A stretch of DNA of 40,149 nucleotides from a virus (IMGVR_UViG_3300009320_000394:1-40149); one strand, 5' to 3'. Shown: positions 30,315 to 38,437, counted from the stretch's first letter. A program made the numbers and translations. Notes: generated from the sequence alone by a model not told the origin.

Positions 30315-30835
30315 CGAAACTGCACCCCCCACAGCTTCTCACCCAGGAAGTCCCACGGTAGGCGCTCCTCGTCGGGTTGCTCCCGATTGTAGGGCACATT
30401 CGTCACAGTGAGCAGCATCGTATTCGGCTCTAGGCTCATCCAGCCATGCCACACTGTGCGCGGGCAGACCAGCACTTGGGGCTTGCGGGCGGTGAGCACA
30501 ACCGTCTTGGTGTGATAGTTCCCTGCTAGGCTCGGAGCCCGCAAATCATTCAGCATATTCGTGTTTCTGTAGACATAGTTATGGCCTCCTGGCCCCAATA
30601 TGTCCTCTCGGTGGAACAGCACGAACTTGGCACTGCCCCGAATGATGGAGTACCAGTCCACCATCTCCTGGTGGCGATGGAAGGCGCGCACCGTCCCAGC
30701 CTGGGGATTTTCCACGATGTATACCTGTCCCCATGTCTCGCCCTGCTCCAGGAAGTGGGGACTGTCACAACGCAGGATTTCGTACAGTGCCCCTCGATCA
30801 TCAATGTGAACTGCTAGGTCGTACACGCCTTGCAT
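30311..30835 (-). CDS. RmlC-like sugar-nucleotide cupin
   Basis: A 174-residue cupin of the dTDP-4-dehydrorhamnose 3,5-epimerase type with an AGGAGGAAAAC site. It shows DDRGALYEILRC near the start, GQVYIVENPQAGTVRAFHRH with the catalytic His region, WYSIIRGSAKFVLFHRE, and VWHGWMSLEPNTMLL near the end. The enzyme probably epimerises a 4-keto sugar nucleotide made by a dehydratase. A matching 4,6-dehydratase is not obvious, unless the 27551-28612 protein serves that role. Confidence 0.85.
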   Translation of the reverse strand: MQGVYDLAVHIDDRGALYEILRCDSPHFLEQGETWGQVYIVENPQAGTVRAFHRHQEMVDWYSIIRGSAKFVLFHREDILGPGGHNYVYRNTNMLNDLRAPSLAGNYHTKTVVLTARKPQVLVCPRTVWHGWMSLEPNTMLLTVTNVPYNREQPDEERLPWDFLGEKLWGVQFR

Positions 30836-30844
30836 GTTTTCCTC

Positions 30845-31042
30845 CTAGTACATTTGCCCATGAACTGGGCACCACCAACCATAACTGACGCCACCACCTG
30901 TCCCCTTGTGTTCGGCGCGATTACAGCCCTGGGGAGGGACGGTGGGCGTGACAGGTGCCTCATCAGTAGGAGGCAAGCGATCCCTGATGTCCTCCAAGAC
31001 ATCCAGGATTCTTTGGAGCAGTGCTGCCTCTGTGCCCGCCAT
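30845..31042 (-). CDS. Small helix-plus-Cys protein (65 residues)
   Basis: Starts at ATG 31042 with AGGAGG upstream. A coiled helix (TEAALLQRILDVLEDIRDRL) is followed by a Pro/Thr linker (PVTPTVPPQ) and CNRAEHKGTG with WWCPVHGQMY, in which two Cys and two His could hold a zinc ion. It lies between a GT2 gene and the cupin gene. It may be an adaptor or oligomerisation subunit, but nothing proves that. Confidence 0.75.
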   Translation of the reverse strand: MAGTEAALLQRILDVLEDIRDRLPPTDEAPVTPTVPPQGCNRAEHKGTGGGVSYGWWCPVHGQMY

Positions 31043-31065
31043 CTAGTCCTCCTATTCTGTGTGTC

Positions 31066-31812
31066 TCACCACTCCCTAGTAAACGGCCACTTCTCCCACA
31101 GCTTCACTGCGTTGGGATCATCCTCACCAAGGTGCGCCGCCCTCCAGGGGGTAAGCACCCTGTCCCGCCAGCTACCACCCGTTTCGCTGTCGTCCATGAA
31201 CACACAGATGCCCCGCACCATAGTGATGTCGTACCCTGCCTTGAACACGCGGATGGAAAACTCACAATCGGCCCAGCCCATTGAGCCGTCAAAGTCCTCA
31301 TCCGCACCGCCCACCTCTTCCCAGATGTGCCTCGGTAGCGACATCCCCACCCAGGGCACCTTGCACTGGTTGACATCCACTAGGCTCTGGGTAGAGCCGG
31401 GGTGCTGATACCAGTGGGGTTCAGCCGTATCAGCGAGGTGGGGCCAGAGCATGGTGTCAGGGCAGGCTCTATGCAGCAGTTGCAGGATGAGCAAGCTGTG
31501 GTCGTCCACGTAGGAGTCATCCTGGAGCGACCAAAGCATTTCCTTTGAGGATTCCCGCACCGCCCAGTTGAGGTTTGAGTACAGGTGTGGACTGCCATCA
31601 TCCCGTTCCCGATAGAGGTAGTGAATCAAGAAGGGCGTTTCGGGCAGCTCTGGCCGAGGGTCACTGCCGTCGTCTACGACGACTACCTCATGCTCCTTCC
31701 AGATGATGTGCTTCTGGTCGGCGAGGCTCTGCAACAGCCGCGCCAGCGACTGTGGGCGATTGTAGGTTGTGATGAGGATGCTGATTGGAGGCAAACTCAA
31801 ATTGGCCACCAT
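31066..31812 (-). CDS. Family 2 glycosyltransferase
   Basis: A 248-residue GT-A enzyme with AGAAGGAGGAAC before the ATG. ISILITTYNRPQSLARLLQSL is the GT2 start, VVVVDDGSDP binds the nucleotide, and LWSLQDDSYVDDHSLL carries the DD metal motif. GWADCEFSIRVFKAGYDITM holds the catalytic acidic region. It would be cytoplasmic. It is the first convincing glycan gene of the island after the membrane-anchored Thr/Pro-rich protein. Confidence 0.92.
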   Translation of the reverse strand: MVANLSLPPISILITTYNRPQSLARLLQSLADQKHIIWKEHEVVVVDDGSDPRPELPETPFLIHYLYRERDDGSPHLYSNLNWAVRESSKEMLWSLQDDSYVDDHSLLILQLLHRACPDTMLWPHLADTAEPHWYQHPGSTQSLVDVNQCKVPWVGMSLPRHIWEEVGGADEDFDGSMGWADCEFSIRVFKAGYDITMVRGICVFMDDSETGGSWRDRVLTPWRAAHLGEDDPNAVKLWEKWPFTREW

Positions 31813-31870
31813 GTTCCTCCTTCTATTGTGCTATCTAGGATTGCAACCACGATTCCGTCCCACCACCATA

Positions 31871-32320
31871 CTAGGGCGTAGTGGGCATTGTCGGTGTGAT
31901 GGTAGCAATCGCCGTTATGGTCGGCGTCATGGTAAGCGTGGGCGTAGGCGTGAAGATAAAGGGCGGGTCCTGCGTCGGCATACCAGGCGTGAGAGTGGCA
32001 GTCGGCGTATGAGTCATAAACACACCAGTGGGGACAGCCCATGTGGGTGTCGGCTCAGGAGTCGTCACGGCGAGAGTAGCTTGCCCCAAGTTTGTCTGCC
32101 AAATTGGAAGCGCAGCCATCCCTAGTCCCAGCTCCATGTCACACCCATGCCTTGGATCACACACCTCATATTCAATTTGAGCCAACCATAACACAGCGCC
32201 GGCCTCCTCGTCTATTACCCGCCTGATCTCGGCAAAGGCCAGCGGCGACTGCCCAACCACGACAATCTGAACAGCTATCACCACCAGCAGTGCGATTATG
32301 ATCCAATCACGCACTTTCAT
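31871..32320 (-). CDS. Membrane-anchored protein with Thr/Pro-rich tail (149 residues)
   Basis: Start at ATG 32320, an ATGA overlap with the previous gene. The N-terminus MKVRDWIIIALLVVIAVQIVVV is a single anchor or signal. A globular part with CDPRHGC follows. The last 70 residues are rich in Thr and Pro (TPTPTLTMTPTITAIATITP), a low-complexity stalk of the kind often O-glycosylated or spanning a cell wall. It sits just upstream of the glycan island, so it could be its substrate. TPTPT linkers are frequent in Chloroflexota secreted proteins, a weak host hint. Confidence 0.75.
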   Translation of the reverse strand: MKVRDWIIIALLVVIAVQIVVVGQSPLAFAEIRRVIDEEAGAVLWLAQIEYEVCDPRHGCDMELGLGMAALPIWQTNLGQATLAVTTPEPTPTWAVPTGVFMTHTPTATLTPGMPTQDPPFIFTPTPTLTMTPTITAIATITPTMPTTP

Positions 32321-32523
32321 GCCATTCCCTCCTGTTCCCATGCTTCCTTCGCCTCTATCCAATCGTCCAGCAGTAGCCTGATCTCCCTCAGCCTCTCTGC
32401 CGTAACATCGCGCCAAGCGCCTCTACGCTCCAGTGGCTTGAGCGCGTCAAAGAAGGCGATGCAGGCAGAGAGTGCTTTGGACGATGGCCTTTCAAGCTCT
32501 GCATAGTTGATGCCGTCAGGCAT
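32317..32523 (-). CDS. Small helical protein of unknown function (68 residues)
   Basis: Start chosen at ATG 32523 (MPDGINYAELERPSSKALS), an eight-base overlap with the preceding stop and preceded by GGAG. It is all-helical, with ACIAFFDALKPLERRGAWRDV and LREIRLLLDDWIEAKEAW. No enzyme or metal motif. The longer open frame upstream reads through the previous gene and looks spurious. Confidence 0.7.
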   Translation of the reverse strand: MPDGINYAELERPSSKALSACIAFFDALKPLERRGAWRDVTAERLREIRLLLDDWIEAKEAWEQEGMA

Positions 32524-32914
32524 CACCAGTCTCCACGCCATCCTGAAGATGCCCCTGTAGGCACTGACCATTGCGGAAGAGCAGGAGTTCTGTCCCATGC
32601 CTCCAAGGGATCTGGTAGCGCTTCACAAAACCCACAGCGCAGATCCTCCACACATTCCCCTTCCCCTTTGTCGCCCCATACCGCGCCACCTTGAGACCCG
32701 AACCCTCTGATGGTATCAAGCGAAACGATCCTCCTTTGCGGTAGGCTAGCTGCACCCTGTCGGCTTGGAGCAAGTCTTTGGCAGCCCTGTTGATGAGCAG
32801 TGTGGCTCCTATGTTCCACACCACGAGTTTCGCCATCGGTGCGAAATCGCAGGACCATCCTGGACAGTACCTGCTGTCGTACTGATACCATTGATCTTCC
32901 AGCCACTCATCCAT
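32516..32914 (-). CDS. Conserved-type phage protein of unknown function (132 residues)
   Basis: Starts at ATG 32914 (MDEWLEDQWYQY); a TTG 32932 is possible because GAGGAG abuts it. The core, MAKLVVWNIGATLLINRAAK with VQLAYRKGGSFRLIPSEG and VGFVKRYQI, resembles a small family found in bacteria and phages with the pattern 'I-I-N-A-LL-VLLY-IRP-F--Y'. That family has no known function and this identification is from memory. A competing frame in the same DNA (32523-32906) is Arg/Gln-rich and reads as non-coding. Confidence 0.65.
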   Translation of the reverse strand: MDEWLEDQWYQYDSRYCPGWSCDFAPMAKLVVWNIGATLLINRAAKDLLQADRVQLAYRKGGSFRLIPSEGSGLKVARYGATKGKGNVWRICAVGFVKRYQIPWRHGTELLLFRNGQCLQGHLQDGVETGDA

Positions 32915-32938
32915 TGCGGCCCACCAGTACAAACTCCT

Positions 32939-34444
32939 CTACGCTGCTGCGTCCTCCACTCCTGCTGCCTTCATCTCCTTATACACCTTCTCTGTCTCTG
33001 CCTGCTCGGTCAGCGATGCCACAGGGATGCCGAGCCATTCTAGCAGGCTGCTGATGGCAATCTTGCGCACTATCGCTGCGTCGGGTCGATCATTCTGCAC
33101 CAGAGCGATGAGTAGGTTATAGTACTTCATCTTCAACTGCTCGCTGAAGATCCGAGCATCCAGATAACCTCTCGGCAACCGTGAGGGAAAGCGGTCAAGG
33201 AAGTTCCATTCAACAAGCTGGGGGAGATTGTAGTCGTCCACATGCCTGACCACATCCTCAACCACCATCTTTGACGCCTCAAAGAAGGCGTCTAAGTGAG
33301 CCATCGCTTCGTTATAGCCACCCGTCGTGGTGGCCTGCGTCACCGTCCTCTCAGGCACGACCAAGCTCCGCAGGATCATCACGCCCAGGTTGTCAATCGC
33401 CCGTTGGTATATCTCCCCTGCGTCAGAGGACAAGCGAAGCTCACCGTAGTCCCAGAAATAGTCGCCACTCACCTCGTCTCTAGTATTGGGCAACATAGCG
33501 ACCATGCCATCCCACACCCCGCGAAGTATCGTGCCTCCCCAAGTTGCGTTGTCCACCTCGTTACCATCTTGGTTGACACTCTTCCCGATGGGATAGCGAC
33601 CGACGAGTGGGTTGATGGCCCGCGTCCTGAGCCAGTCGGCCTGAAGCGCCCTGAAAAGCTCCATGTAGTACCAGTAGGGATAGGTAGCCCACAGGCTCGG
33701 CTCACCCCACAGCCCCCCGTACTCCGTATTCAGAGCAAAGACGAAGGATTTCCAAGCCTCTACCTCAATGTCCTTCTGCCCAGGGGCACCCCTCTGAATA
33801 TAGCCGTCAAAGTCCTGGGTGCCCTTCTGGACTGCGATGTCCTTGATGGTGCGAACATCGTTCATCTTGTACTTCTTGGGCACCAAAGCGTAGCCGTCGT
33901 AGGCCACATGCAGTTCGCCCTCTTCCCCCTCCCACGTCACGTAGACATTGCGGCTCTCAAAGACCTTCTCGTGGAAGGCCACACCGAATACGAAGGCAGT
34001 GAGACAGGTCCTCACCAGTCGCATGAGGAGGGGCTTCTGAAAGACCTGAACGAGGAAAGCCTGCACATCTTTGTCTTCACACTTGATCTCGGCCTCGCGC
34101 AGCGCGGCGAAGATGGGACTGCCCTTGATGGCCAAGCCCAAGGCCACCTGCCCATTGCGCCGCATTCTGTCCAGTGTGTCGTAGTCCAGGTTATTGGGTT
34201 TGTACTCCTTGTTCTGTTGGAGAAAGTTGCCGAAGGAGGAATACCTACCGCGATACGTCTGCTCGCTCAGTCTCGGCTTCGGCCCCGGCTTGGTGAACGT
34301 CCTTCCTGCCAGTCTCTCACGCCAGGACAGCCTACGGCGGCGCTCTTGCAGTCTCATCGTCTGCTCTATCTGCTCCGTTGCCAGTTGCATGGCGTCGCCG
34401 CTCACAGCTTGGCCCACACTACTTGGAATGTTAAGAAAACTCAT
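32939..34444 (-). CDS. Portal protein (DUF935/Mu gp29-like)
   Basis: A 501-residue protein with GGAGGTGGCAT before the ATG. A charged N-terminal arm (RLQERRRRLSWRERLAGR) is followed by a typical DUF935 core: LDRMRRNGQVALGLAIKG (residues about 90-107), VFGVAFHEKVFES, VEAWKSFVFALNTEYGGLWGEP read in parts, and RTRAINPLVGRYPIG. Portals form the dodecameric ring at the capsid vertex through which DNA passes. Order with the terminase gene upstream is standard, but the protease and capsid genes are displaced 18 kb downstream by the glycan island. Confidence 0.9.
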   Translation of the reverse strand: MSFLNIPSSVGQAVSGDAMQLATEQIEQTMRLQERRRRLSWRERLAGRTFTKPGPKPRLSEQTYRGRYSSFGNFLQQNKEYKPNNLDYDTLDRMRRNGQVALGLAIKGSPIFAALREAEIKCEDKDVQAFLVQVFQKPLLMRLVRTCLTAFVFGVAFHEKVFESRNVYVTWEGEEGELHVAYDGYALVPKKYKMNDVRTIKDIAVQKGTQDFDGYIQRGAPGQKDIEVEAWKSFVFALNTEYGGLWGEPSLWATYPYWYYMELFRALQADWLRTRAINPLVGRYPIGKSVNQDGNEVDNATWGGTILRGVWDGMVAMLPNTRDEVSGDYFWDYGELRLSSDAGEIYQRAIDNLGVMILRSLVVPERTVTQATTTGGYNEAMAHLDAFFEASKMVVEDVVRHVDDYNLPQLVEWNFLDRFPSRLPRGYLDARIFSEQLKMKYYNLLIALVQNDRPDAAIVRKIAISSLLEWLGIPVASLTEQAETEKVYKEMKAAGVEDAAA

Positions 34445-34682
34445 ATGCCACCTCCGAGTCTGCTATTTCATGGTTAGTATCCTCCTCTTTTGCGTTCAGC
34501 TTGGTGTCAATTAGATTCCTGATCTTGTCTAGCAAAGACACATAACGATAGATAGTTGCATCATACAAACTGGAGGGGTAAACTCTTCTCCCAGTCGGAC
34601 CAATTTTTGCGGCACTTTGCAAAACAGCCACCGTGTTTGTGATGGTAGTGAGCATTGAGTCAAGTTCAGCGAATGTCAACAC
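34431..34682 (-). CDS. Small protein of unknown function (83 residues)
   Basis: Starts at GTG 34682 with an AGAGGAGG site and overlaps the portal start by 14 bases. Two helices (FAELDSMLTTITNTVAVLQS and ATIYRYVSLLDKIRNLIDTK) are followed by an acidic tail. No enzyme or metal motif. The overlaps on both sides suggest translational coupling with the portal gene. Confidence 0.7.
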   Translation of the reverse strand: MLTFAELDSMLTTITNTVAVLQSAAKIGPTGRRVYPSSLYDATIYRYVSLLDKIRNLIDTKLNAKEEDTNHEIADSEVAYEFS

Positions 34683-35196
34683 TGGAATCCTCCTCTGTTT
34701 CTACGGCCTTGAGAGCAGCGCGGCAGATCAGTGGGCACAGATCGGCATAAAACAGCAAAGCCCACAGACGATCCATCTGATAGCAGCTAGCCCTCATTTC
34801 TTCTGGCATCACTGTCGGCAGCAGTTCCTCGATAGCCTCGATGAATCTATACCTTACCGAAAATCGCTGTCGTCCTATGTGATGAGCGACCTCCCACGCT
34901 GCTGCGATGTCGGTGGAGTAATGAGCCACCACATCAAGGCAACCCGCATAATGTCCCCAATAGTCAATGTCTCCAGGCTGTCGCAATTCCTCACAACAAC
35001 AATCGCTAACATATATTGGCCGAACAGGGTAATGATCAGGGAGGTCACGATCAAACACGACTCCATAGCCACCGCCATCATAATCCGGTTGGACTTTGCT
35101 CATACCAAGAACTTCCAACTGCATCACTTTCTCCCCCACTAGCGCATCCATCTGCCTGCCAGCGGGCATGTTCTCAATGTCCGTCAGTTCAGTCAC
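34666..35196 (-). CDS. Phage ABA-sandwich domain protein
   Basis: A 176-residue protein. GTG 35196 is preferred because GAGGTAGG lies just upstream and it starts after the previous stop; the track-length frame begins earlier without support. TELTDIENMPAGRQMDALVGEKVM followed later by HYSTDIAAAWEVAHHIG matches the phage ABA sandwich domain (PF18066 type), with LICRAALKAVE at the end. Its function is unknown; it is common in phages and often sits among small accessory genes. Confidence 0.85.
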   Translation of the reverse strand: MTELTDIENMPAGRQMDALVGEKVMQLEVLGMSKVQPDYDGGGYGVVFDRDLPDHYPVRPIYVSDCCCEELRQPGDIDYWGHYAGCLDVVAHYSTDIAAAWEVAHHIGRQRFSVRYRFIEAIEELLPTVMPEEMRASCYQMDRLWALLFYADLCPLICRAALKAVETEEDSSVDIR

Positions 35197-35204
35197 CTCG
35201 GCAC

Positions 35205-35423
35205 CTACCTCAATTCCCACAGAGGCTTCACGATCTCGTACTCGTTCTCCTCGCGGACGCAGTAGCAACCAAGGTCAGGATACGTCATCTTGGAATCGCG
35301 CCAGCCAAAACGCAGACAAGCATTGCTGCACTTGACCTCGGCTGTACACGACACAACAACGATCAAGAAAAACGCGACAATCACCAAGACCGTAAGCCAG
35401 AAGCTTGCATCACCGTTCCTCAT
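35205..35423 (-). CDS. Small Cys-rich lipoprotein-like protein (72 residues)
   Basis: Its ATG overlaps the terminase stop as ATGA. A single hydrophobic segment (FWLTVLVIVAFFLIVVVSC) ends with VVSC, which resembles a lipobox, and is followed by CSNACLRFGW and CYC near the end. It could be an inner-membrane lipoprotein with disulfides, for instance one active in superinfection exclusion. That role is a guess. Confidence 0.7.
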   Translation of the reverse strand: MRNGDASFWLTVLVIVAFFLIVVVSCTAEVKCSNACLRFGWRDSKMTYPDLGCYCVREENEYEIVKPLWELR

Positions 35424-37231
35424 CTCGGCACCCTCCTCCTTCCCCTCTCCAGCGGTGGTATCCTACCCGTTGAGATCAGCGGCATCTCCCTCACCGGAGC
35501 CACGGGTGCGTTCTGCACCATCTCCCTGATCCTGGCCAATGTCCTCCCCGGCACCACCACCCCGCTCGTTGTTTCCCTCCCCCTGTCCAACCCCCGCTGC
35601 GTATCCCCAAAGATCAAGTCCGCAGGGTTCGGTAGCTCGGCCAGCATGGGTGCATACTTGAGAAGCCTCATTAGGCCAAAGTAGAATGCCATGAGGACAT
35701 CACTCGTCGCTGCCCTATCCCAGAGATTCAACTCTTCCACCAAAACGTCAGCCATCTCCCTCGATTTGGCATCCCCGTAGGGTATCCTGATCCTGCCCGT
35801 CTCAAAGTACACATCCATTGAGGGGATGTGGATGGTATCATGCTGTGTGGTCGTCTTCTTCACCAACGGCAGTGAGGGTTCCTCCTCCTGCAAGCCCTGC
35901 CTCAGCGCATCTTGGTACGCCTTGCCCTCCACGACGATGGCCCTGACCTGCCATCTACGGTAGAGTGCCAGCACCAGCCGCTTTTGGTCTACGAAACCTA
36001 TCTTCTCCCTGCGGATGTCCAAGATGGGGACATCCCCGTTAGCATCGGTGCCCAGAACCACGTAGGCCGAGTAGCTATCCCTCTTGGTCTTTGCAATCGC
36101 AGGGTCCACGCCCATAACCCTGTTCCTGGTCCTCAGCGCGTATCCCCTGACTCCCTGAAGCGTCATCCCCAGCGTGAGCGATTTGTCAAGGCATCCCCTG
36201 TAGTACGTTCCATCCTCGCCCTTGCCGCCCGTGAACCAGATCATCGGGAAGTTGGAGTCTTCATCGCCCATAATCTGGCAGCGATAATTGCGATTGAACC
36301 TCACCGACCCCATCTTGGCTCTCTGGGCCATGAGAGCCTCGTAGCTCCACTTCTCTGGCCACAGCGTCTGCCGCCTCTTGGCATTCACTATGGCGTCACC
36401 GATGAACATCTTGTAGATAGAGTGCTTCGCCTCCCCCGTCGCCTCCTTCGTGAGCTGCATCTTGTAGGCATAGAGATCGCGGTTGTTGTACTGCGTCCCC
36501 ACGATGATCTCCTGCCCGCCCTCCTCTCGGGGGACGAGAACGGGCAAGAGGTCACCGTCGTACCACCTGAGCAGCCTCTCGCACTGGACCTTACTCTCCG
36601 CGATCATAGAATCCACAATATCATCGGCAATGAGCCTCTCGGCCCTGATGGACAGGACACTGGAGAGGGCACCCACAGCCACGACGCTCGGCCCTCTCAG
36701 TGGTTGTCCTCTCTCGTCCCGGTTCACAGTGATAGTATTCAGGGACCAGTCCGTGGCCTCGGTAAGTCGTTGCTCTGGGGGCAGTTTGCTGGGGTTGAGT
36801 TGCCCAAAGCCGGCGACGATGCGTTCAAGCCCGAAGTAACTCTTGATAGTTGAGAGCGAATCCTCTGCGATGGCCTGCTTCTTGCCAGCGATCACGAAAC
36901 GCAGCATCTGGTCACAGCACAGTTCCCAGACGGGGCGGTAAATGGAGTGACAGGCGGTTTTTGCGTGCAATCGAGACGAGAGATTGATATACGAAGGCTC
37001 ACTGACCATCCAGCGATACCAGTCCCTGTGAAAGTCGGGCATTGGCAACTCGGGCTGAATGAACTCCTTCACGAAGAACAACAGTGAGCGATGCCAGTAC
37101 TCAGCGCGTTCCTCTGACCAAACAGGATACTCCTGGCCTCGGCCATAGAGATAGCGGACGTAGGCACCGGCCTGTTGGTAATACGCCCTCAATTTAGCTG
37201 AGAGGAAAGTCTCATTCATCCTCGTCCACAT
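35420..37231 (-). CDS. Terminase large subunit
   Basis: A 603-residue packaging motor with ATPase and nuclease domains. The P-loop region LSSRLHAKTA (residues 84-93) is a deviant Walker A. Walker B is RLIADDIVDS (199-208). A coupling motif, VGTQYNNRD, lies at 244-252. The nuclease carries Asp376 in MGVDPAIA, Glu435 in IVVEGKAY, and an Asp-rich RAATSDVLMA near the C-terminus. It may instead start at the internal ATG 37219 (MNETFLSAK), since GAGG sits directly before that codon. It pairs with the portal and cuts and pumps DNA. Confidence 0.93.
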   Translation of the reverse strand: MWTRMNETFLSAKLRAYYQQAGAYVRYLYGRGQEYPVWSEERAEYWHRSLLFFVKEFIQPELPMPDFHRDWYRWMVSEPSYINLSSRLHAKTACHSIYRPVWELCCDQMLRFVIAGKKQAIAEDSLSTIKSYFGLERIVAGFGQLNPSKLPPEQRLTEATDWSLNTITVNRDERGQPLRGPSVVAVGALSSVLSIRAERLIADDIVDSMIAESKVQCERLLRWYDGDLLPVLVPREEGGQEIIVGTQYNNRDLYAYKMQLTKEATGEAKHSIYKMFIGDAIVNAKRRQTLWPEKWSYEALMAQRAKMGSVRFNRNYRCQIMGDEDSNFPMIWFTGGKGEDGTYYRGCLDKSLTLGMTLQGVRGYALRTRNRVMGVDPAIAKTKRDSYSAYVVLGTDANGDVPILDIRREKIGFVDQKRLVLALYRRWQVRAIVVEGKAYQDALRQGLQEEEPSLPLVKKTTTQHDTIHIPSMDVYFETGRIRIPYGDAKSREMADVLVEELNLWDRAATSDVLMAFYFGLMRLLKYAPMLAELPNPADLIFGDTQRGLDRGRETTSGVVVPGRTLARIREMVQNAPVAPVREMPLISTGRIPPLERGRRRVPR

Positions 37232-37628
37232 CGTAACCGGCCAGCTTCATAGCCTCTACTTCGCCTATGCCAGCTTCCCCAAGAGTCCTGAACAATTCTT
37301 TGATGCTATCCCAGCGATCCTGTCCGCAAGAGGTGGCTAGGTGGTGGCCTTTGGCTATCGCAGCGGCACGAGCGATAGCGCATCGTTGGATGGCACGGGG
37401 ACAGTGAGTATAAACAGAGTCCTCTGCATCTGGCTTGTCAGAATATTCAGGCGCTACATCCGCTTGCCATTTCACACAGGCTTCCACAGCTTCAAGAAAT
37501 GTATCGCGCTCACAAATTGGGACACCACCAGCTGCTCGGACCAGCACTCGCGGTTCAAGATATACAGAGTAGAACTGCACAGTAGCTAGATATTCTTGGC
37601 ACCATTTTAGTGCCTCTTCATACGTCAT
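37212..37628 (-). CDS. Protein of unknown function (138 residues)
   Basis: Its ATG overlaps the previous stop as ATGA and its end overlaps the large terminase start. Six Cys are spread through the sequence, with YEEALKWCQEYLATVQFYS, HCPRAIQRCAIARAAAIAKG and the acidic end DVDEDE. No signal, membrane segment or family is recognised. It could be a packaging accessory factor by position. Confidence 0.7.
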   Translation of the reverse strand: MTYEEALKWCQEYLATVQFYSVYLEPRVLVRAAGGVPICERDTFLEAVEACVKWQADVAPEYSDKPDAEDSVYTHCPRAIQRCAIARAAAIAKGHHLATSCGQDRWDSIKELFRTLGEAGIGEVEAMKLAGYDVDEDE

Positions 37629-38131
37629 ACTTCCCCCCTTCTGGTATTCGGCTTCTCAGCGACGACGGCCTCTTCTCTCCAAGCCCCATCAACAGCCTCC
37701 TTCTTCATCCTCTCCAGTCCGGCTTCCACCTCGTCAAAGTCCCCGTCGGCCTGCTGGAGATATTTGCCAAAATCAACAGGGGCAGTCAGATCCACCTTCC
37801 CCACCAGCGCCCTGATGTCTGTCCTGGAGGACCTGGGGAACCCTGAGCGATCCAGGATGTTCTCTATAGCCCACCTCGCACCTTCACCAACGGCCTTTTC
37901 CAGTTGCTTGAGCGCCTCGGGCGACAGCAAGAGTAACTTGTCGGCTAGGAGGCTCACCAGTTCCCTTCTGAGTCCCTCTATGACCTCTCTAGGCCCCTCC
38001 TGGGCGATGAAGCGTTCCAGTTCCCATCGTTTCATCTCAACCCGCTGTGCAAGTTCTTCAGAGGGGCCTGTAGCCGCTATCGCAGGGGCAATTTCAACGA
38101 ATTTCTCTTCATCCAGTTCTATCTCAGCCAT
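37625..38131 (-). CDS. Probable terminase small subunit or packaging protein
   Basis: A 168-residue protein. MAEIELDEEKFVEIAPAIAA opens the sequence. A long helical core (ELVSLLADKLLLLSPEALKQ) is followed by RWAIENILDRSGFPRSSRTD, which resembles the helical AIDRSG-P region of phage small terminases and their relatives. A weak GAGCGAG site precedes the ATG, and it stands two genes before the large terminase gene. The small terminase role is inferred from this and is not certain. Confidence 0.5.
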   Translation of the reverse strand: MAEIELDEEKFVEIAPAIAATGPSEELAQRVEMKRWELERFIAQEGPREVIEGLRRELVSLLADKLLLLSPEALKQLEKAVGEGARWAIENILDRSGFPRSSRTDIRALVGKVDLTAPVDFGKYLQQADGDFDEVEAGLERMKKEAVDGAWREEAVVAEKPNTRRGEV

Positions 38132-38437
38132 ATCTCGCTCAAAAAGTGTGAAAATGTTGACAATTCCGAGTTATCTCGGAGATTTGGGGCAGAATTAGTG
38201 TCAATTGCCAATGATCTCATGACTGTGGACATGACGGGTAATGCTCCCGTGTCCGGCACGATACTGCTATGCCGTCGAATACTTTCATGCCCATTTCTTG
38301 CCCCCACAGTGCCCCGTCCCGGTCGAGGGCCTCGAGTGGATAGGTTCCCCTTCCCAGCAGTATGACGATTCTCTACTGTGGCCAGTGACCCTGTGTTTTG
38401 TTTGGGCACATCGGGCAAGATGGCCGAGTCAGCCAAC
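38132..38437. other. 306-base gap before the small terminase-like gene
   Basis: No convincing full gene. On the minus strand a perfect 6-bp hairpin with a 4-base loop (TCCGAG/CTCGGA) lies at 38165-38180. A TTGACA hexamer lies at 38204-38199, but no good -10 box follows at 16-18 bases. The frame from about 38355 to 38238 reads VILLGRGTYPLEALDRDG and on to PSCPQS, which looks protein-like but has no start codon before an internal ATG. It may be a gene remnant. A longer frame (38119-38436, TTG start) covers the same DNA and looks non-coding. Confidence 0.5.

Noticed and set aside
32523-32906. Second minus-strand frame inside the 32516-32914 gene
   Set aside because: Arg/Gln-rich, low-complexity composition. 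The other frame has a conserved-looking core and better junctions.
33296-34477. 393-codon plus-strand open frame
   Set aside because: Lies wholly antisense to the portal gene, which has clear DUF935 motifs. The antisense protein has no domain pattern and no ribosome site.
38119-38436. 105-codon minus-strand frame before the small terminase-like gene
   Set aside because: TTG start without a ribosome site and a composition like a frame-shifted shadow. It overlaps the downstream gene start.
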